Positions 1-7,303 of a stretch of DNA of 11,290 nucleotides are shown here, one piece after another. The DNA is taken from assembly GCA_018457305.1 (NCBI GenBank), contig JAGYHM010000037.1, forward strand, positions 1 to 11,290, written 5' to 3'. The notes beneath the pieces were generated by a model. That model was not told the DNA's origin. It searched no databases and saw only the letters and a program-made list of their open reading frames with translations. Every line of letters begins with the position of its first letter. Positions within the stretch are counted from its first letter, which is position 1. The DNA comes from Fusobacterium sp. Its GTDB lineage: Bacteria > Fusobacteriota > Fusobacteriia > Fusobacteriales > Fusobacteriaceae. A program made the position numbers and the translations under genes.

Positions 1-1
1 A

Positions 2-388
2 GTAAATGGAGATGTTTTGGTACAAAAAGCACCTGCTTGTACAATAGAAGTTTTAGCTAAAGCAGTTATTGAATTATTTGAGCAAAATCATGAAATAAAA
101 AATATTGGAATTAGACATGGTGAAAAAATGTATGAAACTCTTTTAACAAATGAAGAGTGTACAAATGCTGTTGATATGGGAGAGTTTTATAGAGTTCCAT
201 GTGATAAAAGAGATTTAAATTATGATAAGTATTTTAAAGAAGGGGATATGGATAGAAATTCATTAACAGAATTTAATTCAAATAATACAAAGTTATTGAC
301 TGTTGAAGAAGTTAAAGAAAAATTACTTAGTTTAGAATATATTAGAGAAGAATTAAAAATTTGGAAACAAGAAAAAGATAAAAGATAG
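2..388 (+). CDS. capE: UDP-GlcNAc 4,6-dehydratase/5-epimerase, CapE/FnlA/WbjB type (3' end only)
   Basis: The last 128 residues of a cytoplasmic short-chain dehydrogenase-fold enzyme that starts before the window; the family is about 340 residues, so over half is missing. It is open from base 2 with no internal start needed; the TTG at base 17 is not a real start. Family-typical stretches are VQKAPACTIEVLAKA near the left edge, RHGEKMYETLL in the middle, and YRVPCDKRDLNYDKYF followed by an FNSNNTKLL segment near the end. In the known pathway this enzyme removes water across C4-C6 of UDP-GlcNAc and inverts C5, the first step toward UDP-L-FucNAc. The next two genes encode steps two and three, which supports the CapE/FnlA subtype over a retaining dehydratase such as PglF or PseB. 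The catalytic TDK/YxxxK region lies outside the window and cannot be checked. The stop is 13 bases before capF. Confidence 0.93.
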   Translation, partial: VNGDVLVQKAPACTIEVLAKAVIELFEQNHEIKNIGIRHGEKMYETLLTNEECTNAVDMGEFYRVPCDKRDLNYDKYFKEGDMDRNSLTEFNSNNTKLLTVEEVKEKLLSLEYIREELKIWKQEKDKR

Positions 389-401
389 GTTGTGATTTAA
401 A

Positions 402-1568
402 ATGAAAATTTTAATAACAGGAGCAAAAGGTTTTGTTGGAAAGAATTTAGTTGAAAATTTAAAGAATATAAGAGATAAAAAAGATAGAGTTCACATTATC
501 TCTGACGAATTAGAGATTTTAGAATATGATATAGATAATAGTTTAGAAGAATTAGAAGAATATTGTAAGAAAGCAAATTTTGTTTTTAATCTTGCAGGAG
601 TAAACAGGCCTAGAAATAATTTAGAATTTATGGAAGGAAATTTTGGTTTTGCATCTAAATTATTAGAATTATTGAAAAAATATAACAATACTTGTCCAGT
701 TGTTTTATCTTCTTCTATTCAAGCCTCATTAGAAGGAAGATATGTTAATAGTGAATATGGAAAAAGTAAATTAGCAGGAGAAGAACTTTTTAAAAAATAT
801 TCAAAAGAAACAGGGGCAAAAGTTTTAATTTATCGTTTCCCAAATTTATTTGGAAAATGGTGTAAACCAAATTATAATTCAGTTGTAGCAACTTTTTGTA
901 ATAATATAGCAAATGATTTACCTATACAAGTAAATGATGAAAATGTAAAATTAGATTTAGTTTATATTGATGATTTAGTAGAAGAACTTTTAAGAGCGGT
1001 AATAGGAAAAGAAACAAGAGACGAAAAAGGATACTGTTATATTCCAGAAATACATACAGTAAGTCTGAGAGAAATTGTTAATTTATTAGAAGAATTTAAA
1101 AAAAGTAGAGAAAATTTCTTTATTTCTAATATGGAAGAAGGAAGTTTTAGTAAAAAACTTTATTCTACTTATTTATCTTATTTAGCACCAGAAAAATTTT
1201 CGTATAAACTAAAAATGAATGTAGATAATAGAGGAAGTTTTACAGAGTTAGTAAAAAGTTTAGATAGAGGACAGGTTAGTATAAATATTAGTAAACCTGG
1301 AATTACAAAGGGACAACATTGGCATAATACTAAGACAGAAAAATTTATAGTTGTTTCTGGACAAGGTTTAATACAATTACGTAAAGTTGGAGAAGAAAAA
1401 ATAGTTGAATATAAGGTAAGTGGAGATGAAATAACAGTTGTAGATATGATACCAGGATATACACATAATATAATAAATTTGAGTGAAACTGAAAATCTTG
1501 TGACAGTTATGTGGTGTAATGAATGTTTTGATACAAATAAACCAGATACATATTTTGAAGAGGTATAA
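402..1568 (+). CDS. capF: Bifunctional UDP-sugar 3-epimerase/4-reductase, CapF/FnlB/WbjC type
   Basis: A 388-residue two-domain cytoplasmic enzyme. Residues 1 to about 270 are an extended short-chain dehydrogenase domain, with dinucleotide motif G7-x2-G10-x2-G13 and active-site Y119xxxK123, followed by RFPNLFGKW typical of the family. Residues about 280-388 are a cupin with metal ligands H306, H308 and E313 (HWHNTKTEKF) and H355 (GYTHN). In characterised CapF the zinc cupin epimerises C3 of the CapE product and the reductase domain reduces C4 with NADPH to give UDP-2-acetamido-2,6-dideoxy-L-talose. Length is slightly above the roughly 370 residues of Staphylococcus aureus CapF, and all key residues are present. 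The start at 402 puts the GxxGxxG motif at the usual distance from the N-terminus; its ribosome-binding site is weak (AGG at 387-389). The stop is one base before the capG ATG, indicating translational coupling. Confidence 0.95.
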   Translation: MKILITGAKGFVGKNLVENLKNIRDKKDRVHIISDELEILEYDIDNSLEELEEYCKKANFVFNLAGVNRPRNNLEFMEGNFGFASKLLELLKKYNNTCPVVLSSSIQASLEGRYVNSEYGKSKLAGEELFKKYSKETGAKVLIYRFPNLFGKWCKPNYNSVVATFCNNIANDLPIQVNDENVKLDLVYIDDLVEELLRAVIGKETRDEKGYCYIPEIHTVSLREIVNLLEEFKKSRENFFISNMEEGSFSKKLYSTYLSYLAPEKFSYKLKMNVDNRGSFTELVKSLDRGQVSINISKPGITKGQHWHNTKTEKFIVVSGQGLIQLRKVGEEKIVEYKVSGDEITVVDMIPGYTHNIINLSETENLVTVMWCNECFDTNKPDTYFEEV

Positions 1569-1569
1569 A

Positions 1570-2709
1570 ATGAATAAATTAAAATTGATGACAATAGTAG
1601 GAACAAGACCTGAGATAATAAGATTATCGGAAGTTATAAAAAAATGTGATAAATATTTTGAACAGATTTTAGTACATACAGGACAGAATTATGATTATAA
1701 TTTAAATCAAGTTTTTTTTGAAGATTTAAAACTTAGAGAGCCAGATTATTATCTTAATGCTGTTGGAAAAGATTTGGGAGAAACAATAGGAAATATAATT
1801 GCAAAATCTTATGAAAAATTAGTTGAGATAAAACCAGATGCTTTATTGATATTAGGAGATACAAATTCTTGTTTATCTGCAATAGCTGCAAAAAGATTAC
1901 ATATACCTATATTTCACATGGAAGCTGGAAATAGATGTTTTGATGAGTGTCTTCCAGAAGAAACAAATAGAAGAATAGTGGATATAATTTCTGATGTAAA
2001 TTTATGTTATTCTGAGCATGCAAGAAGATACCTTAATGCTTCGGGAGTTGCAAAAGAAAGAACTTATGTTACAGGCTCTCCTATGGCAGAAGTATTAAAA
2101 GAAAACTTAAATGAAATAGAAAATTCAGATATTTTAAATAAATTAAATCTTAAAGAAAAACAATATATTCTTTTGAGTGCTCATAGAGAAGAAAATATTG
2201 ATATAGAAGAAAATTTTATTTCTTTATTTAATTCAATAAATAATTTAGCAGAAAAATATAATATGCCTATTCTTTATTCTTGTCATCCACGTTCTAAAAA
2301 ATATATAGAAGCAAGAAACTTTAAATTAGATAAAAGAATTAGACTACATGAGCCACTAGGATTTCATGATTATAATAATCTTCAAATGAATGCTTTTGCA
2401 GTTATAAGTGATAGTGGAACTTTACCAGAAGAGTCATCTTTTTATACTTCAATAAATAAATCATTTCCAGCTATTTGTATAAGAACGAGTACTGAAAGGC
2501 CAGAAGCACTTGATAAAGGATGTTTTGTTTTGGCTGGAATATCAAATAATGAAGTTGAACAAGCAGTAGAACTTGCAGTAGAAATGAATAAGAATAAAGA
2601 TTTTGGAATACCAGTTCCTACTTATACAGAAGATGTTTCAACTAAAGTTGTAAAAATAATTCAATCATATACTGGTATAGTTAATAAGATGGTTTGGAGG
2701 AAGAATTGA
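1570..2709 (+). CDS. capG: UDP-L-FucNAc-forming 2-epimerase, CapG/FnlC/WbjD type
   Basis: A 379-residue member of the non-hydrolysing UDP-GlcNAc 2-epimerase family (GT-B-like fold, cytoplasmic). Conserved blocks seen: VGTRPEIIRL near residue 10, GDT at 96-98, HMEAGNR at 116-122, the LPEETNRRIVD segment after it, SAHREENI with H205, and SDSGT at 280-284 followed by LPEESS. The last block reads SDSGTLPEE rather than the TDSGGxQEE of WecB-type enzymes, which together with the position after capF supports the subtype acting on UDP-2-acetamido-2,6-dideoxy-L-talose to give UDP-L-FucNAc. The ATG at 1570 is chosen over an upstream in-frame codon at 1519 because the latter lies inside capF; 1570 has a GAAGAGG ribosome-binding site and gives the normal family N-terminus. 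The stop TGA overlaps the next ATG by one base. Confidence 0.95.
   Translation: MNKLKLMTIVGTRPEIIRLSEVIKKCDKYFEQILVHTGQNYDYNLNQVFFEDLKLREPDYYLNAVGKDLGETIGNIIAKSYEKLVEIKPDALLILGDTNSCLSAIAAKRLHIPIFHMEAGNRCFDECLPEETNRRIVDIISDVNLCYSEHARRYLNASGVAKERTYVTGSPMAEVLKENLNEIENSDILNKLNLKEKQYILLSAHREENIDIEENFISLFNSINNLAEKYNMPILYSCHPRSKKYIEARNFKLDKRIRLHEPLGFHDYNNLQMNAFAVISDSGTLPEESSFYTSINKSFPAICIRTSTERPEALDKGCFVLAGISNNEVEQAVELAVEMNKNKDFGIPVPTYTEDVSTKVVKIIQSYTGIVNKMVWRKN
2696..2700 (+). promoter_or_regulatory. Ribosome-binding site fixing the glycosyltransferase start
   Basis: A GGAGG core lies inside the last codons of capG, eight bases before the ATG at 2709. It decides against the in-frame TTG at 2694, which precedes the site itself. 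With the TGATG stop/start overlap it indicates translational coupling of the glycosyltransferase to capG. Confidence 0.85.
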
Positions 2710-3746
2710 TGAAAATAATAGTTGTAAATAATCCAGCAGCGAAAGAGGGTGGAGCTTTAACTATATTGGAACAATTCTTAAAAAAAATTTATTTAAGTAA
2801 AAGAAAGACTTTATTTTATTTTTTTGTAAGTGTAGAAAAATTAAAAAAATATGAAAAAGAAAATATTAAGGTAATTATTTTACCAAAGCAAAATTTTATA
2901 GAAAGAATTTTATGGGATAACTTTGGATTAAAGAAATATTTAAAAAAAAATAAAATTACTCCAAATTTATTTATTTCTATTCAAAATACAGGAGTAAATA
3001 TTAATAGAAAAATATCTCAAGTTTTATATTATCATCAATCATTACCACTATCAGAAAAAAAATGGTCAATATTTAATAGAAGTGAGAGAAAATTTTGGAT
3101 GTATAAAAATATTTATCCGTTTTTTACAAGCCGACATTTGAATAAGACAAGAAAAGTTATTGTACAAACTAATTGGGTAAAAGAAGGATTTACTAAAAAA
3201 TTTGATTACTCTAAGAAAAAAATTTTTGTAATAAAACCAAAAGTGGAATTACCAGATACAAATAATATTAAAATACTTTCAAAGGAGAAATTTAGAATTT
3301 TTTACCCTGCTCCACCATTAATATATAAAAATCATAAAATTATACTAGAAGCTTTAGTAAAAATAAAAAATGATACACCAGATTTATTAGAAAAAATAGA
3401 ATGTATTTTTACATTTTTTTCTGGAGATAGTGTTGAAATAGATACTCTTATTAAAGACAATAAATTAAGTAATGTAGTTAGATTAATAGGTAAAGTTTCT
3501 TATGAAAAAGTATTAGAGTATTATAAAAGTACGGATTTGTTAATTTTTCCGAGTTATATTGAAACATTAGGCTTACCACTTTTAGAGGCTAAACATTTTG
3601 GTTTAAATATAATTGCCATAGATTTACCTTACAGTAGAGAAGTTATTGGGGAGTATGAAAAAGTGTTATACTTTAAATCAGAAGATGTAGATAGTATAAA
3701 AAATAAAATATTAGAGATGATAAAGAATAATTATGGAGATAATTAA
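2709..3746 (+). CDS. GT4-type glycosyltransferase, probable L-FucNAc transferase
   Basis: A 345-residue GT-B fold glycosyltransferase, presumably peripheral on the inner face of the membrane. The N-terminal half opens with VVNNPAAKEGGALTILEQF, the acceptor-side glycine-containing loop seen in this group. The C-terminal half has the family-4 donor-site signature: FPSYIETLGLPLLEAK with E285 and E293 in EX7E spacing, preceded by VRLIGKVSYEKVLEYYKSTDLLIFPS. Direct placement after capE/F/G, and overlap with capG, makes an L-FucNAc transferase (as proposed for WbuB-type genes in FucNAc O-antigen clusters) a reasonable inference, but sequence alone does not define donor or acceptor. No membrane segment or signal peptide is evident. 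An A9 run at 2942-2950 lies in the coding sequence. The stop TAA overlaps the next ATG by one base. Confidence 0.85.
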   Translation: MKIIVVNNPAAKEGGALTILEQFLKKIYLSKRKTLFYFFVSVEKLKKYEKENIKVIILPKQNFIERILWDNFGLKKYLKKNKITPNLFISIQNTGVNINRKISQVLYYHQSLPLSEKKWSIFNRSERKFWMYKNIYPFFTSRHLNKTRKVIVQTNWVKEGFTKKFDYSKKKIFVIKPKVELPDTNNIKILSKEKFRIFYPAPPLIYKNHKIILEALVKIKNDTPDLLEKIECIFTFFSGDSVEIDTLIKDNKLSNVVRLIGKVSYEKVLEYYKSTDLLIFPSYIETLGLPLLEAKHFGLNIIAIDLPYSREVIGEYEKVLYFKSEDVDSIKNKILEMIKNNYGDN

Positions 3747-4972
3747 TGATATTTAAAGAAAAGTTTGAAAAAAGAATATTTATATTATCCATTTTCATAA
3801 GACTTTGTGTACTATTAATTATATTTTTACTTTCAAGTTATATGGAGAAAGGATTTATAGCTTCACATAGGGATGTTGATGATTGGAGATATGAAGCAGG
3901 TGGGGAATATTATGCTCAGTATGCAAATTCACTATTTGATGTTGATATTTTTACAGAGGCATTTGCAAGGTGGAATGATTGGAAAGGTTATCAATTAGAT
4001 AGACCATTTTCAAGTACTCCTATGTGGTATTGGATAGTATGTGATATGATGTATATTACCAAAACATATTGGGCAGTTAGAATATTAAATATTTTAATTG
4101 CGGGTTTTTCATCTATATATATTTATAGATTTTCATTTTTAGCTTATGGAAAAAAAACTGCAAGATTAGCAACAAAATTATTTACTTTTTTACCTTATCC
4201 AGTTATTTTTTCTTGTTTTTCTTATAAGGATCATTTAGTTTTGCTATGTACTTTTTATTTATTACATTTAGCAGTGAAAATTAGATACAAGATTAAAATA
4301 GATAGAATACAAATATTAGTAGGAGCGATTTTATTGTTAATAATGATGCTTACAAGAAGTGGATTATCGACGATTTTTTTAGGTGTTTTTATGGTAATTA
4401 GTTTTATCAAAATAGAAGATATAAAAAAAATAATTAATATTAAGATGATTATTGTTTTGGGAGTAATTTTAGTTTTTTCATATTTTTTTTACGATGTGAT
4501 ACTTTATAAATTTAAAGTTTATTTAGCAGCAAATATAAATTCTACAAATGTTGGGAATACTATATCAATTGTAACTATAACAAAGTTGAGAGATTTTTAT
4601 AAATTACCTTTTACATATATATTTTCAACTATAATGCCAATTGGGATAGGAAAATTAACTAATTCTTGGTTTTCTATTGTCGCCAATATAAATATTTTAA
4701 TGATTCCAATTGGAATAGGAGGAGTATTATATGTTTTCTTAAAGAGAAAAAAAGATTATATTTTATTTTGGGTAACTCTAGGATATTATCTTATTTCTAT
4801 AATAATGTCTACTGGAATTTTTAGACATTATTATAGTTTGTTACCGTTAACATTTATTGTATTTGCTGATTTTATAACAAGGAGTAAAAAAATAGAGAGG
4901 GTTCTTTTGATTTTAGGGACAATATTGAGTATAGTACTTTTATTTTTTTACTATATATTTTATAGGAGTTAA
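3746..4972 (+). CDS. Multi-pass membrane protein, candidate O-antigen polymerase (Wzy) or GT-C enzyme
   Basis: A 408-residue inner-membrane protein with roughly ten hydrophobic segments, the first at about residues 10-33 and the last ending a few residues before the C-terminus. Between segments 1 and 2 is a large polar, aromatic-rich loop (about residues 34-95) containing HRDVDDWRYEAGGEYY with D43, D45 and D46. A second notable site is FSYKD (K161, D162) at the edge of a membrane helix, like the lysine/aspartate seen in some polymerase and GT-C proteins. Wzy proteins share little sequence, so this call rests on topology, size and context: the locus has Wzx and no other polymerase candidate in view. 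A GT-39-like lipid-linked sugar transferase is the main alternative, because acidic residues in the first loop are also typical of GT-C folds. It overlaps the previous gene by one base and ends one base before the next. Confidence 0.55.
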   Translation: MIFKEKFEKRIFILSIFIRLCVLLIIFLLSSYMEKGFIASHRDVDDWRYEAGGEYYAQYANSLFDVDIFTEAFARWNDWKGYQLDRPFSSTPMWYWIVCDMMYITKTYWAVRILNILIAGFSSIYIYRFSFLAYGKKTARLATKLFTFLPYPVIFSCFSYKDHLVLLCTFYLLHLAVKIRYKIKIDRIQILVGAILLLIMMLTRSGLSTIFLGVFMVISFIKIEDIKKIINIKMIIVLGVILVFSYFFYDVILYKFKVYLAANINSTNVGNTISIVTITKLRDFYKLPFTYIFSTIMPIGIGKLTNSWFSIVANINILMIPIGIGGVLYVFLKRKKDYILFWVTLGYYLISIIMSTGIFRHYYSLLPLTFIVFADFITRSKKIERVLLILGTILSIVLLFFYYIFYRS

Positions 4973-4973
4973 A

Positions 4974-6146
4974 ATGGTTAAGATAAAAGCATATCTAAAG
5001 TATACATTAATTATAATAATAGAAAACTTTTTAAAAATTTTATGGTTGTTTCCATTAAAAAAGAATAGAGTTTTATTTTTCAGTTTTAATGGGAAACAAT
5101 TTTCAGATAGTCCAAAGTATATTTATGAAAATTTAAATGAATTTGGAAAAAATAAAGAAATAGTATGGTCTTTTATAAATTCAAAAAATAAGACTGAATT
5201 AAAAGAAAAAAATGTTAAAAAAGTTGAATACATGTCTTTACATTTTATTTTTGTATTTGTGACCTCTAAATTTATTATAACTAATAATTTTGTTTCTAGT
5301 TATTTACCGGTAAGAAAAAAACAAATATTATTGAATACTTGGCATGGTGGAAGCCCTTTAAAGACTGTGGGATTAGCACAAGAAGATAGTACGGAATATG
5401 ATCTGTTATTTTTTAAAGAACAAGAAAAAAAATATAAGGCATTTTTATCAAGTTCAACTTTTATGACAAGAGAAGTTTTCCAAAAGTCTATGAATTATAA
5501 TGGTAAAATTTTGGAATTTGGAATGCCTAGAAATTCTATATTATTTAAAAAAAATAATGAGATTATTGATAAAGTTTATAATTATTTAAAAATTTCTATG
5601 AAAGAAAATATTGGTATTGTTTTATATGCTCCTACTTTTAGAGGAACAGCATCCAATTCCTCATTTCTTGCAGATGATGAACAGTTTTCTATAGAAGAAG
5701 TTATAAGTGAGTTAGAAAAGAAATTTAATAAAAAATTTATTTTTTTATTTAGAGCTCATCATGCAATGAGAATAAAAATTAATTCGGAGAAAGTAATAGA
5801 TGCATCTAACTATCCGGATATGCAGGAATTACTATCTGTTGCTGATGTATTAATCACAGATTATTCCTCATGTATGGGAGATATGTCGCTTACTAAAAAG
5901 CCAGTTTTTTTATATGTTCCAGATTTGAAAGAATATACGAAAGATAGAGGATTTTATTGGGATATTTATTCCTTACCTTTCCCATTGGCAAAAACTCAAA
6001 AAACTTTTTTAGAGGAAATAAAGAAATTTAATTTGATTAAATATAAAGAAGAGGTTAATAAATATTTAGAAAAATTGGGTAATTATGAAACAGAAAAATC
6101 AATACAAAAGACAATAAAATGGTTAGAAGAACAAGAAAAACAATAA
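4974..6146 (+). CDS. CDP-glycerol:glycerophosphotransferase-family protein (TagB/TagF-like)
   Basis: A 390-residue protein of the family that moves a polyol-phosphate from a CDP-activated donor to a glycan or to a growing teichoic-acid-like chain at the inner face of the membrane. Family motifs are all present: NTWHGG with H124-G125-G126, APTFRG at 219-224, FRAHH at 260-263 and TDYSS at 295-299. In TagF, histidines in the HGG and RxH regions are catalytic and the TDYSS region contacts the donor; both regions are intact here. A hydrophobic/basic stretch near residues 10-30 could be an amphipathic membrane anchor. Length matches single-domain TagB-like members rather than long TagF. No tagD-like CDP-glycerol synthase is in the window, whereas a LicC-like cytidylyltransferase follows directly, so the donor may be something other than CDP-glycerol (inference). 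An AGGAG site at 4964-4968 lies inside the preceding gene. Confidence 0.85.
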   Translation: MVKIKAYLKYTLIIIIENFLKILWLFPLKKNRVLFFSFNGKQFSDSPKYIYENLNEFGKNKEIVWSFINSKNKTELKEKNVKKVEYMSLHFIFVFVTSKFIITNNFVSSYLPVRKKQILLNTWHGGSPLKTVGLAQEDSTEYDLLFFKEQEKKYKAFLSSSTFMTREVFQKSMNYNGKILEFGMPRNSILFKKNNEIIDKVYNYLKISMKENIGIVLYAPTFRGTASNSSFLADDEQFSIEEVISELEKKFNKKFIFLFRAHHAMRIKINSEKVIDASNYPDMQELLSVADVLITDYSSCMGDMSLTKKPVFLYVPDLKEYTKDRGFYWDIYSLPFPLAKTQKTFLEEIKKFNLIKYKEEVNKYLEKLGNYETEKSIQKTIKWLEEQEKQ

Positions 6147-6162
6147 AAAAGGAGATAAAATT

Positions 6163-7284
6163 ATGAGAAAGATAGATTTTGATGTCTTATTAGAAATATT
6201 TGAACGAAATATTACAAATATAGATAAGTTGGCAAAAAGACTATTTAAAACAGAGAAGCAAATAGAGAGTGCATTATTTTTTTTAGAAAAAGAAGGTTAT
6301 ATATTTAAAAATGAAATTACTAATAAAGGAAAAAATAAGTTAGCTACACATAAAGTGGATAATGCGATAATACTTGCAGCGGGAATGTCAACAAGATTTG
6401 TTCCATTAAATTATGAAAAACCTAAAGGTCTTTTATTAGTGAAAGGAGAAAGTTTAGTAGAAAGACAAATTAAAGCATTAAGAGAAAAAGGAATAGAAGA
6501 AATTATTATAGTTGTAGGTTATATGAAAGAACAATTTAAGTACCTTATTGAAAAATATGGTGTTACTCTAGTAGAAACAGAAGAATACAAAAGTAGAAAT
6601 AATCATTCTAGTATTTATGCAGCTAGAAAGTATTTAAAAAATTCAATTATAACTTCTTCAGATTTATACTTTACTGAAAATTTATTTCAAACTTATGCTT
6701 ATGACTCTTACTATTCTTCTATTTATATTTCAGGAAAAACAGCAGAGCGTGGAATAAAAACAGATGAAGATGATAAAATATTAAAGACATTTTATGGCAA
6801 TAAGTGCTATGATGTATGGGTTACATTGGGATATGCTTTCTTTTCAAGAAAATTTTCAAAAAAAATAATAGAGATTATTGAAGCAGAGTATAATAAACCA
6901 GAGAGTATAGATAAATTCTGGGCAGATTTTCAAGATGACTATTTAGAAGAATTATATATGTATGCTAAAAAATGTGAAGATAATATAATTTATGAGTTTG
7001 ATAGTTTAGAAGAATTAAGAGATTTTGATGTTCTTTATAAAAATAATTCAGGTTCGAAAATAATGAAAGATATTTCTGATTTTTTAAATATAAAAGAATC
7101 TGAGATAGTTGAGTTGACTTCTTTAAAAAATATAAAATATTCTATGTTTAAATTTAAATGTAAAAGACAATTATATATATGTGATGTAGTCCCTGATGAA
7201 AGAGAAGAAGTAAATTATTTAGGAAAAAAATATACACAAGTTTTGGAAAAAGAAAATATATTAAAAATATTTAAAATAAAATAA
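6163..7284 (+). CDS. HTH + LicC-like cytidylyltransferase with truncated LicA-like kinase lobe
   Basis: A 373-residue protein of three parts. Residues 1 to about 60 resemble a winged helix (an IDKLAKRLF helix, then LEKEGYIFKNEITNKGKNKL). Residues about 65-290 are a nucleotidyltransferase of the LicC (CTP:phosphocholine cytidylyltransferase) group, with N67-A-I-I-L-A-A-G-M-S-T-R78, EKPKG with K88, and D167 in SSDLYF as probable metal ligand. This HTH plus LicC order is familiar from Firmicute proteins that continue into a LicA choline-kinase domain. Residues 296-373 look like only the start of that kinase N-lobe (DISDFLNIKESEIVELTSL followed by short beta strands); the kinase catalytic loop is absent. 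Expected activity is CTP + phosphorylated small molecule giving CDP-X; X is unknown. Strong AAGGAG at 6149-6154. It lies between the TagF-like transferase and a PLP enzyme, suggesting a shared decoration pathway. The kinase-remnant reading is by eye. Confidence 0.8.
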   Translation: MRKIDFDVLLEIFERNITNIDKLAKRLFKTEKQIESALFFLEKEGYIFKNEITNKGKNKLATHKVDNAIILAAGMSTRFVPLNYEKPKGLLLVKGESLVERQIKALREKGIEEIIIVVGYMKEQFKYLIEKYGVTLVETEEYKSRNNHSSIYAARKYLKNSIITSSDLYFTENLFQTYAYDSYYSSIYISGKTAERGIKTDEDDKILKTFYGNKCYDVWVTLGYAFFSRKFSKKIIEIIEAEYNKPESIDKFWADFQDDYLEELYMYAKKCEDNIIYEFDSLEELRDFDVLYKNNSGSKIMKDISDFLNIKESEIVELTSLKNIKYSMFKFKCKRQLYICDVVPDEREEVNYLGKKYTQVLEKENILKIFKIK

Positions 7285-7303
7285 AATAATAAGGAGAGCA
7301 AAA

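Noticed and set aside
491..688. Minus-strand open frame of 65 codons inside capF
   Set aside because: Antisense to the conserved reductase domain, serine/asparagine-rich shadow translation, no ribosome-binding site seen.
1519..1569. Upstream extension of capG to base 1519
   Set aside because: The added 17 residues overlap the end of capF and are unlike the family N-terminus; the ATG at 1570 has a ribosome-binding site and the normal spacing to VGTRPE.
1178..1606. Minus-strand open frame of 142 codons across the end of capF
   Set aside because: It lies opposite capF, whose cupin domain and metal ligands are unmistakable there, and its translation is a low-complexity Ser/Leu/Ile-rich shadow with no recognisable motif.
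2694..2708. TTG start for the glycosyltransferase at 2694
   Set aside because: The GGAGG ribosome-binding site lies downstream of it and points to the ATG at 2709.
6163..7284. Transcription regulator because of the N-terminal winged helix
   Set aside because: The winged-helix segment is a common N-terminal part of LicC-like cytidylyltransferases; the bulk of the protein is the enzyme, and DNA binding cannot be inferred.
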